From: Hygrophila difformis | Lineage: Eukaryota; Streptophyta; Magnoliopsida; Lamiales; Acanthaceae | Reading direction: 5' to 3' | Assembly (NCBI GenBank): GCA_030278955.1 | Contig: JAOANR010000014.1 | Coordinates: 20,338,068-20,402,067, forward strand | Length of the DNA stretch: 64,000 nt | Shown here: positions 10,189 through 20,887 of the stretch, one piece after another | Layout: each line of letters opens with the position of its first letter | How positions within the stretch are numbered: the stretch's first letter is position 1 | Program-made: the position numbers and the translations under genes | The notes under the pieces: generated by a model | The model's input: only the letters and a program-made list of their open reading frames with translations | Told to the model about the DNA's origin: nothing | Database searches by the model: none

Positions 10189-13100
10189 ATGAGTCGGGAA
10201 GGAGGAAACATTTCCAGGCCACCTTTGCTAGATGGGACGAATTTTTCTTATTGGAAGACCAGGATGAGGGCTTTTCTCATGGCCATTGATGAAGGTGTTT
10301 GGGATGCTGTTGAAACCAAGTTCGAAAGTCCCACTGTGGAGGACGATGAAGGTGTCAAAACACCCAAACCCAAGGACAAATGGACTGCGGAAGAAAAGAC
10401 CCTATCATCCATGAACTCCAAGGCTCTTAATGCTATTTTCAATGGAGTCACTGAAGATCAATACAAGCTTATCTCCGCATGTGACACTGCGTATGATTCA
10501 TGGGAAGTACTGGTAAACTCCCATGAAGGTATGGCCTCTGTTAGATCCTCCAAGTTAATTTCCATTGAATCCCAATTTCATAAACTTGTTATGGATGAAA
10601 ATGAGAGCATTGTTAGCTATGTTGGTAGAAGTCGTGACTTGACCAACCAGGCACATCAACTTGGGAAAACCTATTCCCAACAAGAGTTGGTGAGAAAGAT
10701 TGTAGGAACTATTCCCGACAGGTTTAACCCCAAGATTGCTGCCCTAGAACTCTACAAGGATTACTCCACTATGCAAGTAGTTGAACTAATGGGGATACTC
10801 CAGTCTTGGGAAATGGATCATTGCAAGGAGGTTGGTGGCAAAAGGATAGCCTTCAAGGCCGAATCAAAGGTGGTGAATGACAAGGAAGCCGAGATTGATA
10901 GTGATCACAGTGATGATGACGAGATCTCTCTTCTCACAAAGAGATTGGCCAGACTTCTCAAGAATAAGAAAGGGAAGGAAGGTTTTTCTAGTGGGAAGGG
11001 CGATGGATCAAACTCCAGAAGAGATTCCAAAAGAAGATCCAAACCCTATGGCAAGGATCAACAGTCCGAAGAAAGGCCCAAGGGACCAGAATGCTACGAA
11101 TGCAGAGGTTTTGGTCACATTAGGGCAGATTGTGGAAATCTAAAGAAGAAGGAAAAGAAGACCTACCACATTACCTTTAGTGATCATGATGAGGAACCTG
11201 AATGCAGTGAGGGAGAATCTGAGCATGGGATTGCTCTCATGGCTCCAGGATCATGGGATTCAGACTCATGTTCGGACACTGAGTCACAACACGGTACTGA
11301 TTCTAACCCTATGAATAATGACTTCCCTAATCATGATTGTGCTTCTCTTAGCAGTAAAGAAGCAGACAAAATAGAGCGTCTCACAGACCTCTATAATGAA
11401 GTTTTTGAGAAATTAGAAATTTCCATGACCGAGATAGAAGATTTGCAAAGAACCAATCAGGATCTTAGAGATGAGGTCGAAAGGCTCCTGGACGAGAACA
11501 AAGCCTTACTAGCTAAGGCTGAAGCAGTGTCCATCCACGTGACTGAACTTGAGGCTGGAATTCTCTTTGAAAAAAAGGAAAAGGAGAAGATGTCTACCAA
11601 GCATGATTTAGTTACAGTGGAAATCACTGAACTCCGGGAGAAACTCAGCAGATCTGAAAAAATTCTGTCGGACATGAATAAAGGGAAGACCAAACTCGAT
11701 GACGCTCTAGCAGCTGGAAAATCTCATGGGAACAGGCGAGGTCTTGGGTACAACAACTTCAGTACTGCCTCTACCTCCAAAGGGAATATCAAGTTCGTTG
11801 CAGGAGGACAACTGAGTGACCGCGCACCTAGTCAGAACACTAAGACTGTTCACAAAGGTCCCAAGGGGTATAACAAAAGGAGGAATTCGTTCAAAGGACC
11901 TCTCATATGCGACTATTTCAAGTTCAGAGGGCACAAGACCGAACACTGTCGAAAGATCATCAAGGATCTTCTTGAAGGAAAACCGGTGAGATGGCCTAAT
12001 GAAGAACTCAAGAAGAGGATCTCCATAAGGCGTGAATGGGTTACCAAAATCTCTGCAAGATGCAATGTGGCTTTCCTATCCTCTAGACAAAAGGGCAAGA
12101 ATGCAACTTGGTACTTTGACAGTGGTTGTTCGAGGCACATGACAGGAGACAAAGACGTCCTCAAACCATTCAAAGATGTTGATGGTGGATCGGTGGTCTT
12201 TGGAAATGGTAAAAAGGGTCGTCTCTCTGGACAAGGAACTCTCCATGGAGATGGTCTACCCAAGCTCAACAATGTCTACTATGTGGAGGGATTGCATGCT
12301 AACCTCATTAGCATAAGTCAGCTTTGCGATGAAGACTTGACTGTATCCTTTAACAAAAAATATTGTGAAGTTCTCGACCCTAACAATGTATGCGTCATGA
12401 GGGGACTAAGTTCTCGGAATGACTGCTATTTACTTGTACAAACTTGTAATTTTGTGAAAGATGCAGGAAGCTCCCGAAATCTACTCTGGCATGAAAAGTT
12501 AGGTCATCTGAACTTCAGAGATCTGATCAAGTTGAGCAGGACAGGAGCTGTTCGTGGACTTCCAGACCTAAAGAAACATGACTCTGACTTTTGTGAAGAT
12601 TGTGCCAAGAACAAGCAAACTCGCGTGTCCCATCCCGTGACTGAACACAATGCTACAACACACTGTCTGGAACTCCTACACATGGACCTCATTGGGCCAA
12701 CTGAAATTTCTAGCCTGGGAGGTAAAAGGTACATTTTCGTTTGTGTAGATGATTTCTCGAGATATATGTGGGTTGATTTTCTCAGGGAAAAGAGCGAAGC
12801 TTTCAAAGCCATTATGAAACTGTGCAATCAAATTATGAACGAGAAAGACTGCAAAGTAAAGAGAATTCGCAGTGATCATGGGAAGGAATTCGAGAATCAA
12901 GCATTCGAGGATTACTGTTCCAGCATTGGGATCAAACACGAGTTTTCAGCACCAAAGACTCCTCAGCAGAATGGAGTAGTGGAGAGGAAGAACCGCACCT
13001 TGCAAGAAATGACACGTGTCATGATGAACTCCAAGAAGGTTCCTGAGTTCCTCTGGGCAGAAGCAATCAACACGGCGTGCTATATGATAAATCGAGTGTA

Positions 13101-15186
13101 TATCAGGCCTAAAACACTCATGACTCCATACGAATTATGGAAGGGTAAAAAGACCTCAATATCATATTTTCACATCTTTGGTTGCAAGTGTTTTGTGCTT
13201 AATGACAGGGAACACACTGGGAAGTTCAAAGAGAAAAGTGACGAGGGCATCTTTGTTGGGTACTCAACATCTAGCAAGGCTTTTCGAGTATACAACTCCA
13301 GAACCAGGAAGGTAATCGAATCCACAAATGTCATTGTGGAAGATGCGCCCAACAGAGGAACACCAGTTGAATCCCAAGAGGAGGATGCAGAGAAAGACAC
13401 CCAAAGCTCTGGACAAACTCGATCTTTGTCTGGAGACAAGCAGGAAACCACCGCGGAAAGTGATGAGATCCAACCCAGTGATCAAACACCAGTTGGAACA
13501 CCGTCACAGTCAGAGGTGGCTGCTCCCCAAGTCAGAATCCATCGTAATCACAATCCAGAGGATGTAATTGGGGACGTTCTTGAAGACCGGAGAACTCATG
13601 TAAAGAAGAAGATCGACTATAGAGAGTTTGCAGGATTACATTGCTTCACCTCAAGGATTGAACCCTCAAGAGTTGAAGAAGCTCTGCAAGACGAGAATTG
13701 GATCAATGCCATGCAGGAAGAGCTCGCTCAGTTCAAGAGGAATGAAGTATGGACCTTGGTCGAGCGTCCACATAACATCAACGTCATTGGAACAAAGTGG
13801 GTGTTCAAGAACAAAAGTGACGAGAATGGGAATGTGATTCGAAACAAAGCTAGGCTCGTAGCTCAAGGGTACACCCAAGTGGAAGGAATAGACTACAGTG
13901 AGACCTTTGCACCCGTAGCAAGACTCGAAGCTGTGAGACTACTCCTTGCCATTGCATGTTCGATGGGCTTCAAACTCTATCAGATGGACGTGAAGAGCGC
14001 CTTTTTAAATGGTTGGTTGAAAGAAGAAGTGTATGTGGAGCAACCCAAGGGCTTCGAAGACACAGACTTCCCAGACCATGTCTTTCGGCTAAACAAAGCT
14101 CTCTACGGGCTTAAACAAGATCCTAGGGCATGGTATGAGAGGCTTTCAAAATATCTATTGGAAAATGGATATAGAAGAGGAAGTACAGACAAGACCATGT
14201 TCATCAAAGAAGACTCCAAAGGGATCATTGTGGCTCAAGTCTATGTGGATGACATCGTGTTCGGATCAACCTCCCATGTGCTCAAGGACAAGTTCATCGA
14301 GACTATGGGTAAGGAAATTGAGATGAGTATGGTAGGTGAATTGACATTCTTTCTTGGGATGCAGGTTACTCAGAGGAAGGAAGGTACCTTTCTGAATCAA
14401 TCCAAGTATGCCAAAAGCATTGTCAAGAAGTTTGGGCTGGAGTCCAGTAAACCTGTCCGAACACCGATTGGAACATCTGATAAGCTTCACAAGGATCCTA
14501 CAGGGAAGAGTGTTGATCAAAAGATGTACCGAGGGATCATTGGTAGCCTCCTCTACCTTGCAGCTAGCAGACCCGACATCAGCTACGCTGTGGGAGTCTG
14601 TGCTAGGTACCAAGCGGATCCAAAGGAGTCTCATCTAAAGGCAGCAAAGAGAGTGATTCGATACATTGCTGGAACACCTGATTTGGGCATATGGTACTCC
14701 AAAGAATCCAACTTACAGTTGATTGGATACACCGATGCAGATTGGGCTGGCAATGTTGACGATAGAAAAAGCACCACAGGAGGGTGTTTTTATGTTGGAA
14801 CCAACTTGGTGAGCTGGTATAGCAAGAAACAGAACTCTATATCTCTCTCCACGGCAGAAGCGGAGTATATTGCAGCCGGGAGTTGTTGTGCTCAGCTCTT
14901 ATGGATGAGACAAATTATTAGCGACTATGGCATTGATCAAGAAAAGCTAGTGGTTCTCTGCGACAACATGAGTGCGATAAGTATCTCAAGAAATCCAGTG
15001 CAACACAGTCGAACCAAGCACATTGATGTTAGACACCACTTTATCCGAGAACTCGTGGAAGATGAAGTAGTGTCCCTGGAATATGTTGGAACACAAGAAC
15101 AGAACGCGGACATCTTTACCAAAGCTCTTGACGGGGATCGATTTGAAAAACTGAGGCGGGAACTTGGCCTATGCACCATAGTCTAA
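10189..15186 (+). CDS. Copia gag-pol polyprotein (intact, 1665 aa)
   Basis: This encodes the structural protein and enzymes of the retrotransposon. The order is: N-terminal Gag (about 1-250); zinc knuckle [14 protein letters not shown] (about 302-315, CX2CX4HX4C); acidic region and long coiled coil (about 395-515); a second knuckle-like motif [14 protein letters not shown] (about 574-587) whose second Cys is Phe; aspartic protease [11 protein letters not shown] (about 643); pre-integrase [10 protein letters not shown]; integrase with [16 protein letters not shown] and GVVERKNRT supplying the D, D and E residues; reverse transcriptase with KSAFLNG and YVDDIVFG (about 1353); RNase H with YTDADWAG (about 1517) and [11 protein letters not shown]. 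That integrase-before-RT order defines Ty1/copia. Gag and Pol share one frame, so levels must be set by processing. No internal stop is present. Confidence 0.95.
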   Translation: MSREGGNISRPPLLDGTNFSYWKTRMRAFLMAIDEGVWDAVETKFESPTVEDDEGVKTPKPKDKWTAEEKTLSSMNSKALNAIFNGVTEDQYKLISACDTAYDSWEVLVNSHEGMASVRSSKLISIESQFHKLVMDENESIVSYVGRSRDLTNQAHQLGKTYSQQELVRKIVGTIPDRFNPKIAALELYKDYSTMQVVELMGILQSWEMDHCKEVGGKRIAFKAESKVVNDKEAEIDSDHSDDDEISLLTKRLARLLKNKKGKEGFSSGKGDGSNSRRDSKRRSKPYGKDQQSEERPKGPECYECRGFGHIRADCGNLKKKEKKTYHITFSDHDEEPECSEGESEHGIALMAPGSWDSDSCSDTESQHGTDSNPMNNDFPNHDCASLSSKEADKIERLTDLYNEVFEKLEISMTEIEDLQRTNQDLRDEVERLLDENKALLAKAEAVSIHVTELEAGILFEKKEKEKMSTKHDLVTVEITELREKLSRSEKILSDMNKGKTKLDDALAAGKSHGNRRGLGYNNFSTASTSKGNIKFVAGGQLSDRAPSQNTKTVHKGPKGYNKRRNSFKGPLICDYFKFRGHKTEHCRKIIKDLLEGKPVRWPNEELKKRISIRREWVTKISARCNVAFLSSRQKGKNATWYFDSGCSRHMTGDKDVLKPFKDVDGGSVVFGNGKKGRLSGQGTLHGDGLPKLNNVYYVEGLHANLISISQLCDEDLTVSFNKKYCEVLDPNNVCVMRGLSSRNDCYLLVQTCNFVKDAGSSRNLLWHEKLGHLNFRDLIKLSRTGAVRGLPDLKKHDSDFCEDCAKNKQTRVSHPVTEHNATTHCLELLHMDLIGPTEISSLGGKRYIFVCVDDFSRYMWVDFLREKSEAFKAIMKLCNQIMNEKDCKVKRIRSDHGKEFENQAFEDYCSSIGIKHEFSAPKTPQQNGVVERKNRTLQEMTRVMMNSKKVPEFLWAEAINTACYMINRVYIRPKTLMTPYELWKGKKTSISYFHIFGCKCFVLNDREHTGKFKEKSDEGIFVGYSTSSKAFRVYNSRTRKVIESTNVIVEDAPNRGTPVESQEEDAEKDTQSSGQTRSLSGDKQETTAESDEIQPSDQTPVGTPSQSEVAAPQVRIHRNHNPEDVIGDVLEDRRTHVKKKIDYREFAGLHCFTSRIEPSRVEEALQDENWINAMQEELAQFKRNEVWTLVERPHNINVIGTKWVFKNKSDENGNVIRNKARLVAQGYTQVEGIDYSETFAPVARLEAVRLLLAIACSMGFKLYQMDVKSAFLNGWLKEEVYVEQPKGFEDTDFPDHVFRLNKALYGLKQDPRAWYERLSKYLLENGYRRGSTDKTMFIKEDSKGIIVAQVYVDDIVFGSTSHVLKDKFIETMGKEIEMSMVGELTFFLGMQVTQRKEGTFLNQSKYAKSIVKKFGLESSKPVRTPIGTSDKLHKDPTGKSVDQKMYRGIIGSLLYLAASRPDISYAVGVCARYQADPKESHLKAAKRVIRYIAGTPDLGIWYSKESNLQLIGYTDADWAGNVDDRKSTTGGCFYVGTNLVSWYSKKQNSISLSTAEAEYIAAGSCCAQLLWMRQIISDYGIDQEKLVVLCDNMSAISISRNPVQHSRTKHIDVRHHFIRELVEDEVVSLEYVGTQEQNADIFTKALDGDRFEKLRRELGLCTIV

Positions 15187-15560
15187 GTTCCAGACAGGAT
15201 CTTGGGGATCTCATTTGTCATCATTAAAACGGCTAAGTTTTTTTTCTGGATTTTCTTATATCTTAGCCTATTATTCGAGATCCCATACTTAATTACAATT
15301 TTTTATTGCAGAAAATACTTCCTCATACCTTGACAGTTGTTCGACTAAAGAAGGAAGTTTCTTTACATTTTTGGTAACCAACTACCTAGGAGGGATTCCA
15401 TGATGATCTCACGCCTCCACTAATAGGGAAGTTTCCTTTCAAATCTTACATTCTTTTCAGAAACTTTCCCCCGCGTCTCCCTTCTCTCTTGCACTCGCTC
15501 TAGTATTCTTGTCTCTCAAAGAACACACTACTCCCATACTCTCTTTCTCTCGCAGGAAAA

Positions 15561-17699
15561 ATGGTGACAACAAGGAATAGGAGTTCCAACACTGAGAACG
15601 CCCCTCTCCCAGCACGTGGAAGCCCTCGCACCAGAGGAGGGAATCGCGGAGGAAATCGAGGAGGACTGAGTCGCGGAAGGGGTGGACGTGGACGTGGCCG
15701 GAATCCGACTGAAATTACTGCCTCAAATGATGCTCCGACCACCTCTGTCACTCCAGGAGTACCTGTCTCCGACCCTCTCGACATTCGCGTTGAAATGGCG
15801 CACGCGATCGAGGAAACTGTCCCGAATGGTGCCCTAACTTCATCCCAACTGGCGAACACTCAATCGGAGGTTGGAACTGCTCTATCTCATGGGGAAACCG
15901 CTCCCAGCACGTCGCCCACATCTCTTGCACCTGTGCCAACCGTCCAAGTGCCCTTATCTACCCTAGCGGATGCGGCATTGCAATCTCAGAACCCTCCAAA
16001 AGGGAAAGGTAAAATGGCTTCTCAGAAAACCTTGGTTTCTGACAATGTTGATGCAGGGAGTTCGAATGCTATATCTAAGCACCTAGATGGCACCCAACCT
16101 GGCCCTCAATCCGTAACCTCTGCTCCTGGCGCTGGCGCGCAAACGCCCACTAGTGCTTCTGGTGAAACAGTCAATGTGCCAGGTCATGTTCCGAAGGTAG
16201 CTATTAAGAATGCTGGTGGTGGGTCTCCAGGGAGTTCAGATGACGTCTCTGAACACACTTCAGAGTCCACCGAGTTATCTGATGAATCAGACAAGAACGT
16301 GGAGATCAATCCAGATGATGAAGAATCCAGTGGAGACTCGGGAGATGAGGAGGTACCAGATGGCAACCACACTACCATCTCTGCTGAAGAATTTCTTAGG
16401 CGTGAGGGACTCACTGAGGATGAGCTGAGAAGTGAGGATGAAGAGCAAGTTGTTGCTCACACTGAGGCTGGACGTGAGGGGGAGCAATCTTCCTCATCGG
16501 ATGTTGTACCTCTCAGGGCCCTTGCTCGCAAGAAAACTGCTGACAACAGGGCCAAAAGGAAAGCTGATGACACCCCTTCTACCTCTCAACCTCAGAAAAA
16601 GAAGAAGGCTCCCACTGTTGATGTTGAGGAGGATAATACTCAGGATGAAGATGTTGATGAAATTCCTGAGATTGTGGATACCAATCTAGCATATAGCTCC
16701 AAGTTCTACTCTCTGCAATCTCAGACATTCTTTGAGACAGTCTTGCGAGAGAGGAAGCTGAAGCCTGAAGTTGCGTTTAAAGGTCCCAAGTGTGATGAGG
16801 TTGGCTGGACAGATTACCTTGAGAAGAGGCGTCTCCTTCGTTGGGCATCCGATCTTCCAGGGAGCAAGCAGTCTGTTGTGAAGATGTTCTATGCAAACCT
16901 CAGAAAGTCTGTCCTTGTTCCTGGTAGCAGCTGGTTTGGTCGGGTGTTTGTCAAGAGACAGCTTGTCCCTCTCACAGATAAGCTCATTTGTGACTTCCTT
17001 GGTGTTCCACAGTGTGATTTTGACACTGTATTCCGACCTGGTACCCAGTTCAACAATGTCCTGATTGCCAAATTACTTACCAAGGACAAGGAGAAGAATA
17101 TCAAAGGCAGAGGTTTGCGATCAGGCAACCTGACCCAGAGGTTCTTTTTGCTATACAAGTTCATCTCCTCTAATGTAATGCCTACAGCCAACCATTCAGT
17201 TGTCTCGAAGGAGATGTGTCAGTTGCTGTTTGCCATTGATGAGAACAAGAAAGAGATCAACTATGGGAAGCTTGTTCTAAATCATATGGTTGATATAGCT
17301 GAGAACCTAAAGAAGGACAACTCTACTCTCATACCCTTTCCTGCGTTGATCTATGGCTATCTGGAGTCTGTTGGCATCGGAGGACATCCCAAGGAGCTGA
17401 TGGATACCACCAAGGTGTTCAAGTTCACAGCCAAGCTGCAAGACAAGGTCCATGATATACCAGGCCCGGATGGCCCTCCTATCCCTCAGACGGCTCTTGA
17501 CCAAATCAGAGACATGATTGCAGAGCGCCAAGATGCTATAAGGAGAAAGAGAGAAGAGCTAGATGAAGAAGAGAGAGCACTAGCTGAGATGGCCAGACTT
17601 CTCCCTGAGGTCTGGAACACTGATCCAGAGGATGAGGTGACAGATGCTGCTGCAGACTTCTATGCCACCACTGATGAGGATGACTCCTCTCAGGATTAA
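15561..17699 (+). CDS. Extra ORF in env position of Sirevirus (712 aa)
   Basis: A long intact ORF lies 374 bp after pol and in the same orientation, where Sireviruses carry their so-called env-like gene. The N-terminus is Arg/Gly-rich (about residues 20-50, RGG-like). The middle is Ser/Thr/Pro-rich and acidic, then a basic patch (ARKKTADNRAKRK). A globular part from about 370 (KFYSLQSQTFFETVL, LLRWASDLPG, DFLGVPQCD) resembles the plant-transposon-associated domain often found beside retroelements. A predicted coiled coil follows near 655-680 and the tail is acidic. I see no signal peptide and no convincing transmembrane helix, so a membrane glycoprotein role is not supported; nucleic-acid binding through the basic, RGG-like part is a guess. 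Confidence 0.8.
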   Translation: MVTTRNRSSNTENAPLPARGSPRTRGGNRGGNRGGLSRGRGGRGRGRNPTEITASNDAPTTSVTPGVPVSDPLDIRVEMAHAIEETVPNGALTSSQLANTQSEVGTALSHGETAPSTSPTSLAPVPTVQVPLSTLADAALQSQNPPKGKGKMASQKTLVSDNVDAGSSNAISKHLDGTQPGPQSVTSAPGAGAQTPTSASGETVNVPGHVPKVAIKNAGGGSPGSSDDVSEHTSESTELSDESDKNVEINPDDEESSGDSGDEEVPDGNHTTISAEEFLRREGLTEDELRSEDEEQVVAHTEAGREGEQSSSSDVVPLRALARKKTADNRAKRKADDTPSTSQPQKKKKAPTVDVEEDNTQDEDVDEIPEIVDTNLAYSSKFYSLQSQTFFETVLRERKLKPEVAFKGPKCDEVGWTDYLEKRRLLRWASDLPGSKQSVVKMFYANLRKSVLVPGSSWFGRVFVKRQLVPLTDKLICDFLGVPQCDFDTVFRPGTQFNNVLIAKLLTKDKEKNIKGRGLRSGNLTQRFFLLYKFISSNVMPTANHSVVSKEMCQLLFAIDENKKEINYGKLVLNHMVDIAENLKKDNSTLIPFPALIYGYLESVGIGGHPKELMDTTKVFKFTAKLQDKVHDIPGPDGPPIPQTALDQIRDMIAERQDAIRRKREELDEEERALAEMARLLPEVWNTDPEDEVTDAAADFYATTDEDDSSQD

Positions 17700-18077
17700 T
17701 TGGCCCTTTTGACATATTGAGATCCAGAGGGGGAGAAGATGTGCGCGTGATCAAAGATGCCTGATGCCTGGCTCTGGTAAGTTGGTTTTTGTTTTTTGTT
17801 TTTGTTCGTTTGCTATGCTGGAACTCTGTTTTGAACTCCTAGTATTGTTATTTCTGTTGGACTGGTTTATTTATGGATGCTTTGCTGACTTTATTGGTTT
17901 TGTTGTACATGCTCCTCTGGACTAGTTTTTCTAATTGTACGGAGCATTAGATAGGATGACTGGTTGTATTGCTATGTATTGGTGGTTGGGACTCTGTGAT
18001 TTGTTTTGCGTGTACTGATTCATCATTGGGAGATCTTTGATCTTTTCTGGCTCACATTATGTCAAAAAGGGGGAGAT
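17700..18077 (+). other. Copia 3' untranslated region and polypurine tract
   Basis: Non-coding, T/G-rich DNA between the extra ORF and the 3' LTR. The purine run AAAAAGGGGGAGA at about 18064-18076 directly before the 3' LTR is the plus-strand primer site. A second purine run (AGAGGGGGAGAAGA, about 17726-17739) lies just after the ORF, as is common in Sireviruses with multiple tracts. Confidence 0.85.
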
Positions 18078-19011
18078 TGTTAATACCCATATTTTGAGAT
18101 AATGTGTTCCAACCCAATGATGAACACTAGATAGGTTCCCTTCCTCAAGTCTTATCCGCGTGGTATTATTGGCAAGATATTCCCTGTGATCGGATAAGGT
18201 CGTCTCTGCATGGTAAGGAGAATCTCCCCAACGGTCGTCTGGTCATCCTCAATATGGGCATTTTATACAAGGCATACATATCCTACCATCTAAGGGAAGA
18301 CGTCGGCTATGGAAGGAGGAAGACTTCCTGGATATGATTATCTCATTCCATAGCAACAGGATTTCGAATGTCCCTTTAAGAAGGACTGATTACAGTGGAC
18401 GTGTTACACCTTTTAAGTATTATCCTTCTTATGTTCTAAACGTGTGAGAAATCCTTTATCAATCTCTTCACCCCATCCGCAAGATTCATCACTTGTGAAA
18501 GAGATTGGTACTTGAGTGATTATTACTATCGTCGTACACATTGAACCCTTGATTGATTTCGACACGTTCGATCAAGGGAAGCACTCAAGTTTGTGTCAAC
18601 AAGATACTACTCTTCATTGGTACATCAAAGGGAGGATCTTTTACAGGTTCACTCAAGGGAAACTTGGAGAATGAGTCTTCAAGGGGTTGAAGCAGAATCG
18701 GAGCATTCTCACCAGAAAAGGGAATTTCTGGTACCATCGATCATCCGCTTGGGTGTTGGAGTAAAAGGTTACTGGTTCACTATTGTTCGTGTTGTAACGT
18801 GGTGTTCGAACACATAGTGGAACACTCCTGGATTGGTATCCCCCAGACGTAGGCCTTGGGCCGAACTGGGTCAACAACTCTCTGTTTGTTCTTGTTTCTT
18901 TACTGCACTTATTTACTTCTGAGCACTAACCTACTAACAAGTCTTTTAAGTGTGTGATTGAACAAACAGTTGTGGTTAAGGTTTTTAATCTTGACGTATA
19001 AGGGACCAACA
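18078..19011 (+). repeat. 3' LTR of the copia element
   Basis: 934 bp, TGTTAATACC to GGACCAACA, followed by the right TSD copy GAGAC at 19012-19016. It differs from the 5' LTR at only about 8 positions by eye. Confidence 0.95.
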
Positions 19012-19016
19012 GAGAC

Positions 19017-19165
19017 CTTACTAGAAAAATCCCGAATTCGGTTGCTAAAATTTTGGTCATCAACGAATTTCAGTCTCAAATGACCTTCGATCATTGATTT
19101 CTCCAGCGACCGAATTTTAACATTTTTTTTACTACACAAGTTTCAGTCGCTAAAATAAAAAACTC
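19017..19165 (+). mobile_element. CACTA-type terminal fragment
   Basis: Begins CTTACTAGAAAAAT, a worn version of the CACTACTAGAAAAAT end of CACTA (En/Spm) elements. It contains subterminal motifs in both orientations (GGTTGCTAAAATT, GCGACCGAATTTTAAC, CAGTCGCTAAAAT). No matching right end is seen before the UGT fragment, so this is probably a truncated end. The copia element inserted immediately next to it. Confidence 0.5.
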
Positions 19166-19167
19166 TT

Positions 19168-19385
19168 GCAATGTGCTTTGTTTATAACCATTCGCCAATG
19201 TGTTCTCTAACTCTAGGCCAACTATCCACACATGCTTTAAGCACGTCGTGTTCATCGTTATTGCCCAAAACAAGGTGTATGTATCGACAACACACCGTCA
19301 GGATTCCCATCCAAACTCGAATTCCATCCACACTACATCAAAAACTCTCTCACTGCCCTGTTCTTGGGTTTTGAAGAGACCTAAG
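19168..19385 (-). pseudogene. UGT pseudogene fragment (PSPG-box region)
   Basis: On the minus strand the segment reads, with stops and frameshifts, NRAVREFL, CGWNSSLDG, TPCFGQ and then KHVWIVGLELENTLANGYKQ. These align with the PSPG box and following residues of the adjacent UGT76-like gene (HCGWNSTLEG, RPCFSDQ, YVWGNGLELESKKENGYERG). It lies 135 bp beyond the stop of that gene in the same orientation, so it is a remnant of a tandem UGT copy, cut on its far side by CACTA-like DNA. Confidence 0.75.
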
Positions 19386-19519
19386 TAATTCCTTTATTTC
19401 ACCCAAAATATAATTACTAGTATTAATTTGAATACAATCATAGCATATTATCCTTAATTTCATCTTAGTTGTCCAGAATACAATCAAATCAACGGCTAAA
19501 AGTAATACCATCAAGCCGG

Positions 19520-20409
19520 TCAGTATGTTCTTGTTGTCAACGACGCGATGAACTGCACAAGGCGTCCAAGTGACTTACACGATGCTCCTACGCTAATCGA
19601 ATGCTCCACCTCTTGTTTCAAGTATAATGCTCTTTGTCTCATTTTTTGCCCTTGTTCACTCTCCATCATAATCCTAATCCCTCGTTCATATCCATTCTCC
19701 TTTTTGCTTTCCAGCTCCAAACCATTTCCCCACACATACGTCACATACCTTGCATTTACAATTTGATCCGAAAAACAAGGCCTACATATCAAGGGAACCC
19801 CTTCACACATCCCCTCCAACGTCGAATTCCATCCACAATGCGTGAGGAACGCCCCCACTGCAGAGTGCGCCAAAACCTTCCTCTGTGGTGCCCACTTCAC
19901 TACACATCCTCTTTCCCGCGTGATCTCCTTGAAATCCTGCGGCAACTTTTTGATCGGATCAGATCCACCGAGCAACGAGGGGCGTATAGCCCACAAAAAT
20001 GGGTGCTCGCTTTTGGCAATCCCCCAAGCCATCTCGAGCAGCTCTTCTTCACTTATGACTGCCACACTTCCCAAGCTTATGAACACGACGGAATTGGGAG
20101 ATTGTTTGTCGAGCCATGATAGGCAAGTGTTGTCCTCTTCGAACAAGTTTGCCCGCGATGGTTGCGCCATTTTATGGAGCGGGCCGATGGGGAAAATTGG
20201 AACTGAGCTGTCCTTGTGGAGCTGGCTTAAAGGCCACGGTTCGAGTGATTCTACAGTGTTCCAAATGACTGCTGAACTTGACCGTATGTCCATGTAATCT
20301 TGCATAAAGTCCAATAAAGACTCAGGGATTTCTTCAACTGATGAGAAAGGCATATCCTTGAATCTCAAAGGATGCATCTCTGGAATTGGGGTCTCCAATA
20401 ATTTAGATT
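19520..20409 (-). CDS. UGT76-like UDP-glycosyltransferase, exon 2 (C-terminal domain)
   Basis: Second exon, beginning after a TTTCTGGACAG acceptor on the minus strand and ending at the stop codon at 19520. It opens SKLLETPIPEMHPLRFKDMP, the expected continuation of a UGT76 protein after the intron. The complete 44-residue PSPG sugar-donor box runs from Trp341 (WAPQRKVLAHSAVG) through HCGWNSTLEG to Gln384 (PCFSDQ); a final Gln is usual for UDP-glucose users. With exon 1 the protein is 464 aa, normal for the family. The ORF upstream of 20409 is intron readthrough. No lesion is visible, so the gene may still work, but it could equally be newly silenced by the transposons in its intron. A dead tandem fragment lies at 19168-19385. 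Confidence 0.88.
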
Positions 20410-20887
20410 CTGTCCAGAAAACATACAACTTTGATTTCTCCTTTCTAAGGATTTTACACATGGACATATGGTGCAATTATTGCCAACATAAGTTATAACA
20501 TTTTTAAAATATCATATCTCCTCCAAACATAAGTATAAAAAACAGAAATATCCTGGTGTGAAATTGAGTTTTCATGTCAACATTTTCCGACCAAAATCTT
20601 AATAAAACTGTGTATTAATATTCATTTCATCTATTTGAGTTTTTGACACTATTCAACTTTTAATCAAATCAATTATAAGTATATAATAAAGAAAAATATA
20701 TTCAAGTTATTACTAGCTAGTTATTGTTGGTTTCTGTGTATCTTTTTTAGATTTCTCTTTTGTACTCTAATCTTATGACTAGAGATTTGATTCTCCACCT
20801 ACTACAAGAATTTTCTAGTTTAGCAACCGAAAAAATTGATAAAATTCTATCGCTAACTTTAGCTACCAAATTTGCGATAAAGATTCT

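Larger units (their letters stand above)
9208..19011 (+). mobile_element. Complete Ty1/copia element, Sirevirus (SIRE/Maximus) type
   Basis: The 9.8-kb element is flanked by GAGAC (9203-9207 and 19012-19016). It has two 934-bp LTRs (TGTTAATACC...GGACCAACA), a primer-binding site matching initiator-Met tRNA (TGGTATCAGAGC, 10144-10155), a long gag-pol frame, an extra ORF between pol and the 3' LTR, and a polypurine tract next to the 3' LTR. Size, order, gag coiled coil and the additional ORF are typical of Sireviruses. By eye the LTRs differ at about 8 sites, under 1%, so insertion was recent. All recognisable enzymatic motifs are intact, so it may be autonomous. Confidence 0.95.

Noticed and set aside
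15561..17699. Reading the extra copia ORF as a true envelope glycoprotein
   Set aside because: No signal peptide or transmembrane segment is visible; the name env-like refers to position only.
19566..20297. Plus-strand ORFs of 151-161 aa opposite UGT exon 2
   Set aside because: They are antisense shadows of a well-supported exon with no family similarity.
20410..20476. UGT exon 2 ORF extended upstream to 20476 with its own ATG
   Set aside because: The extra residues do not resemble UGTs, and a good acceptor at 20410 joins exon 2 to exon 1 in phase, so this is intron readthrough.
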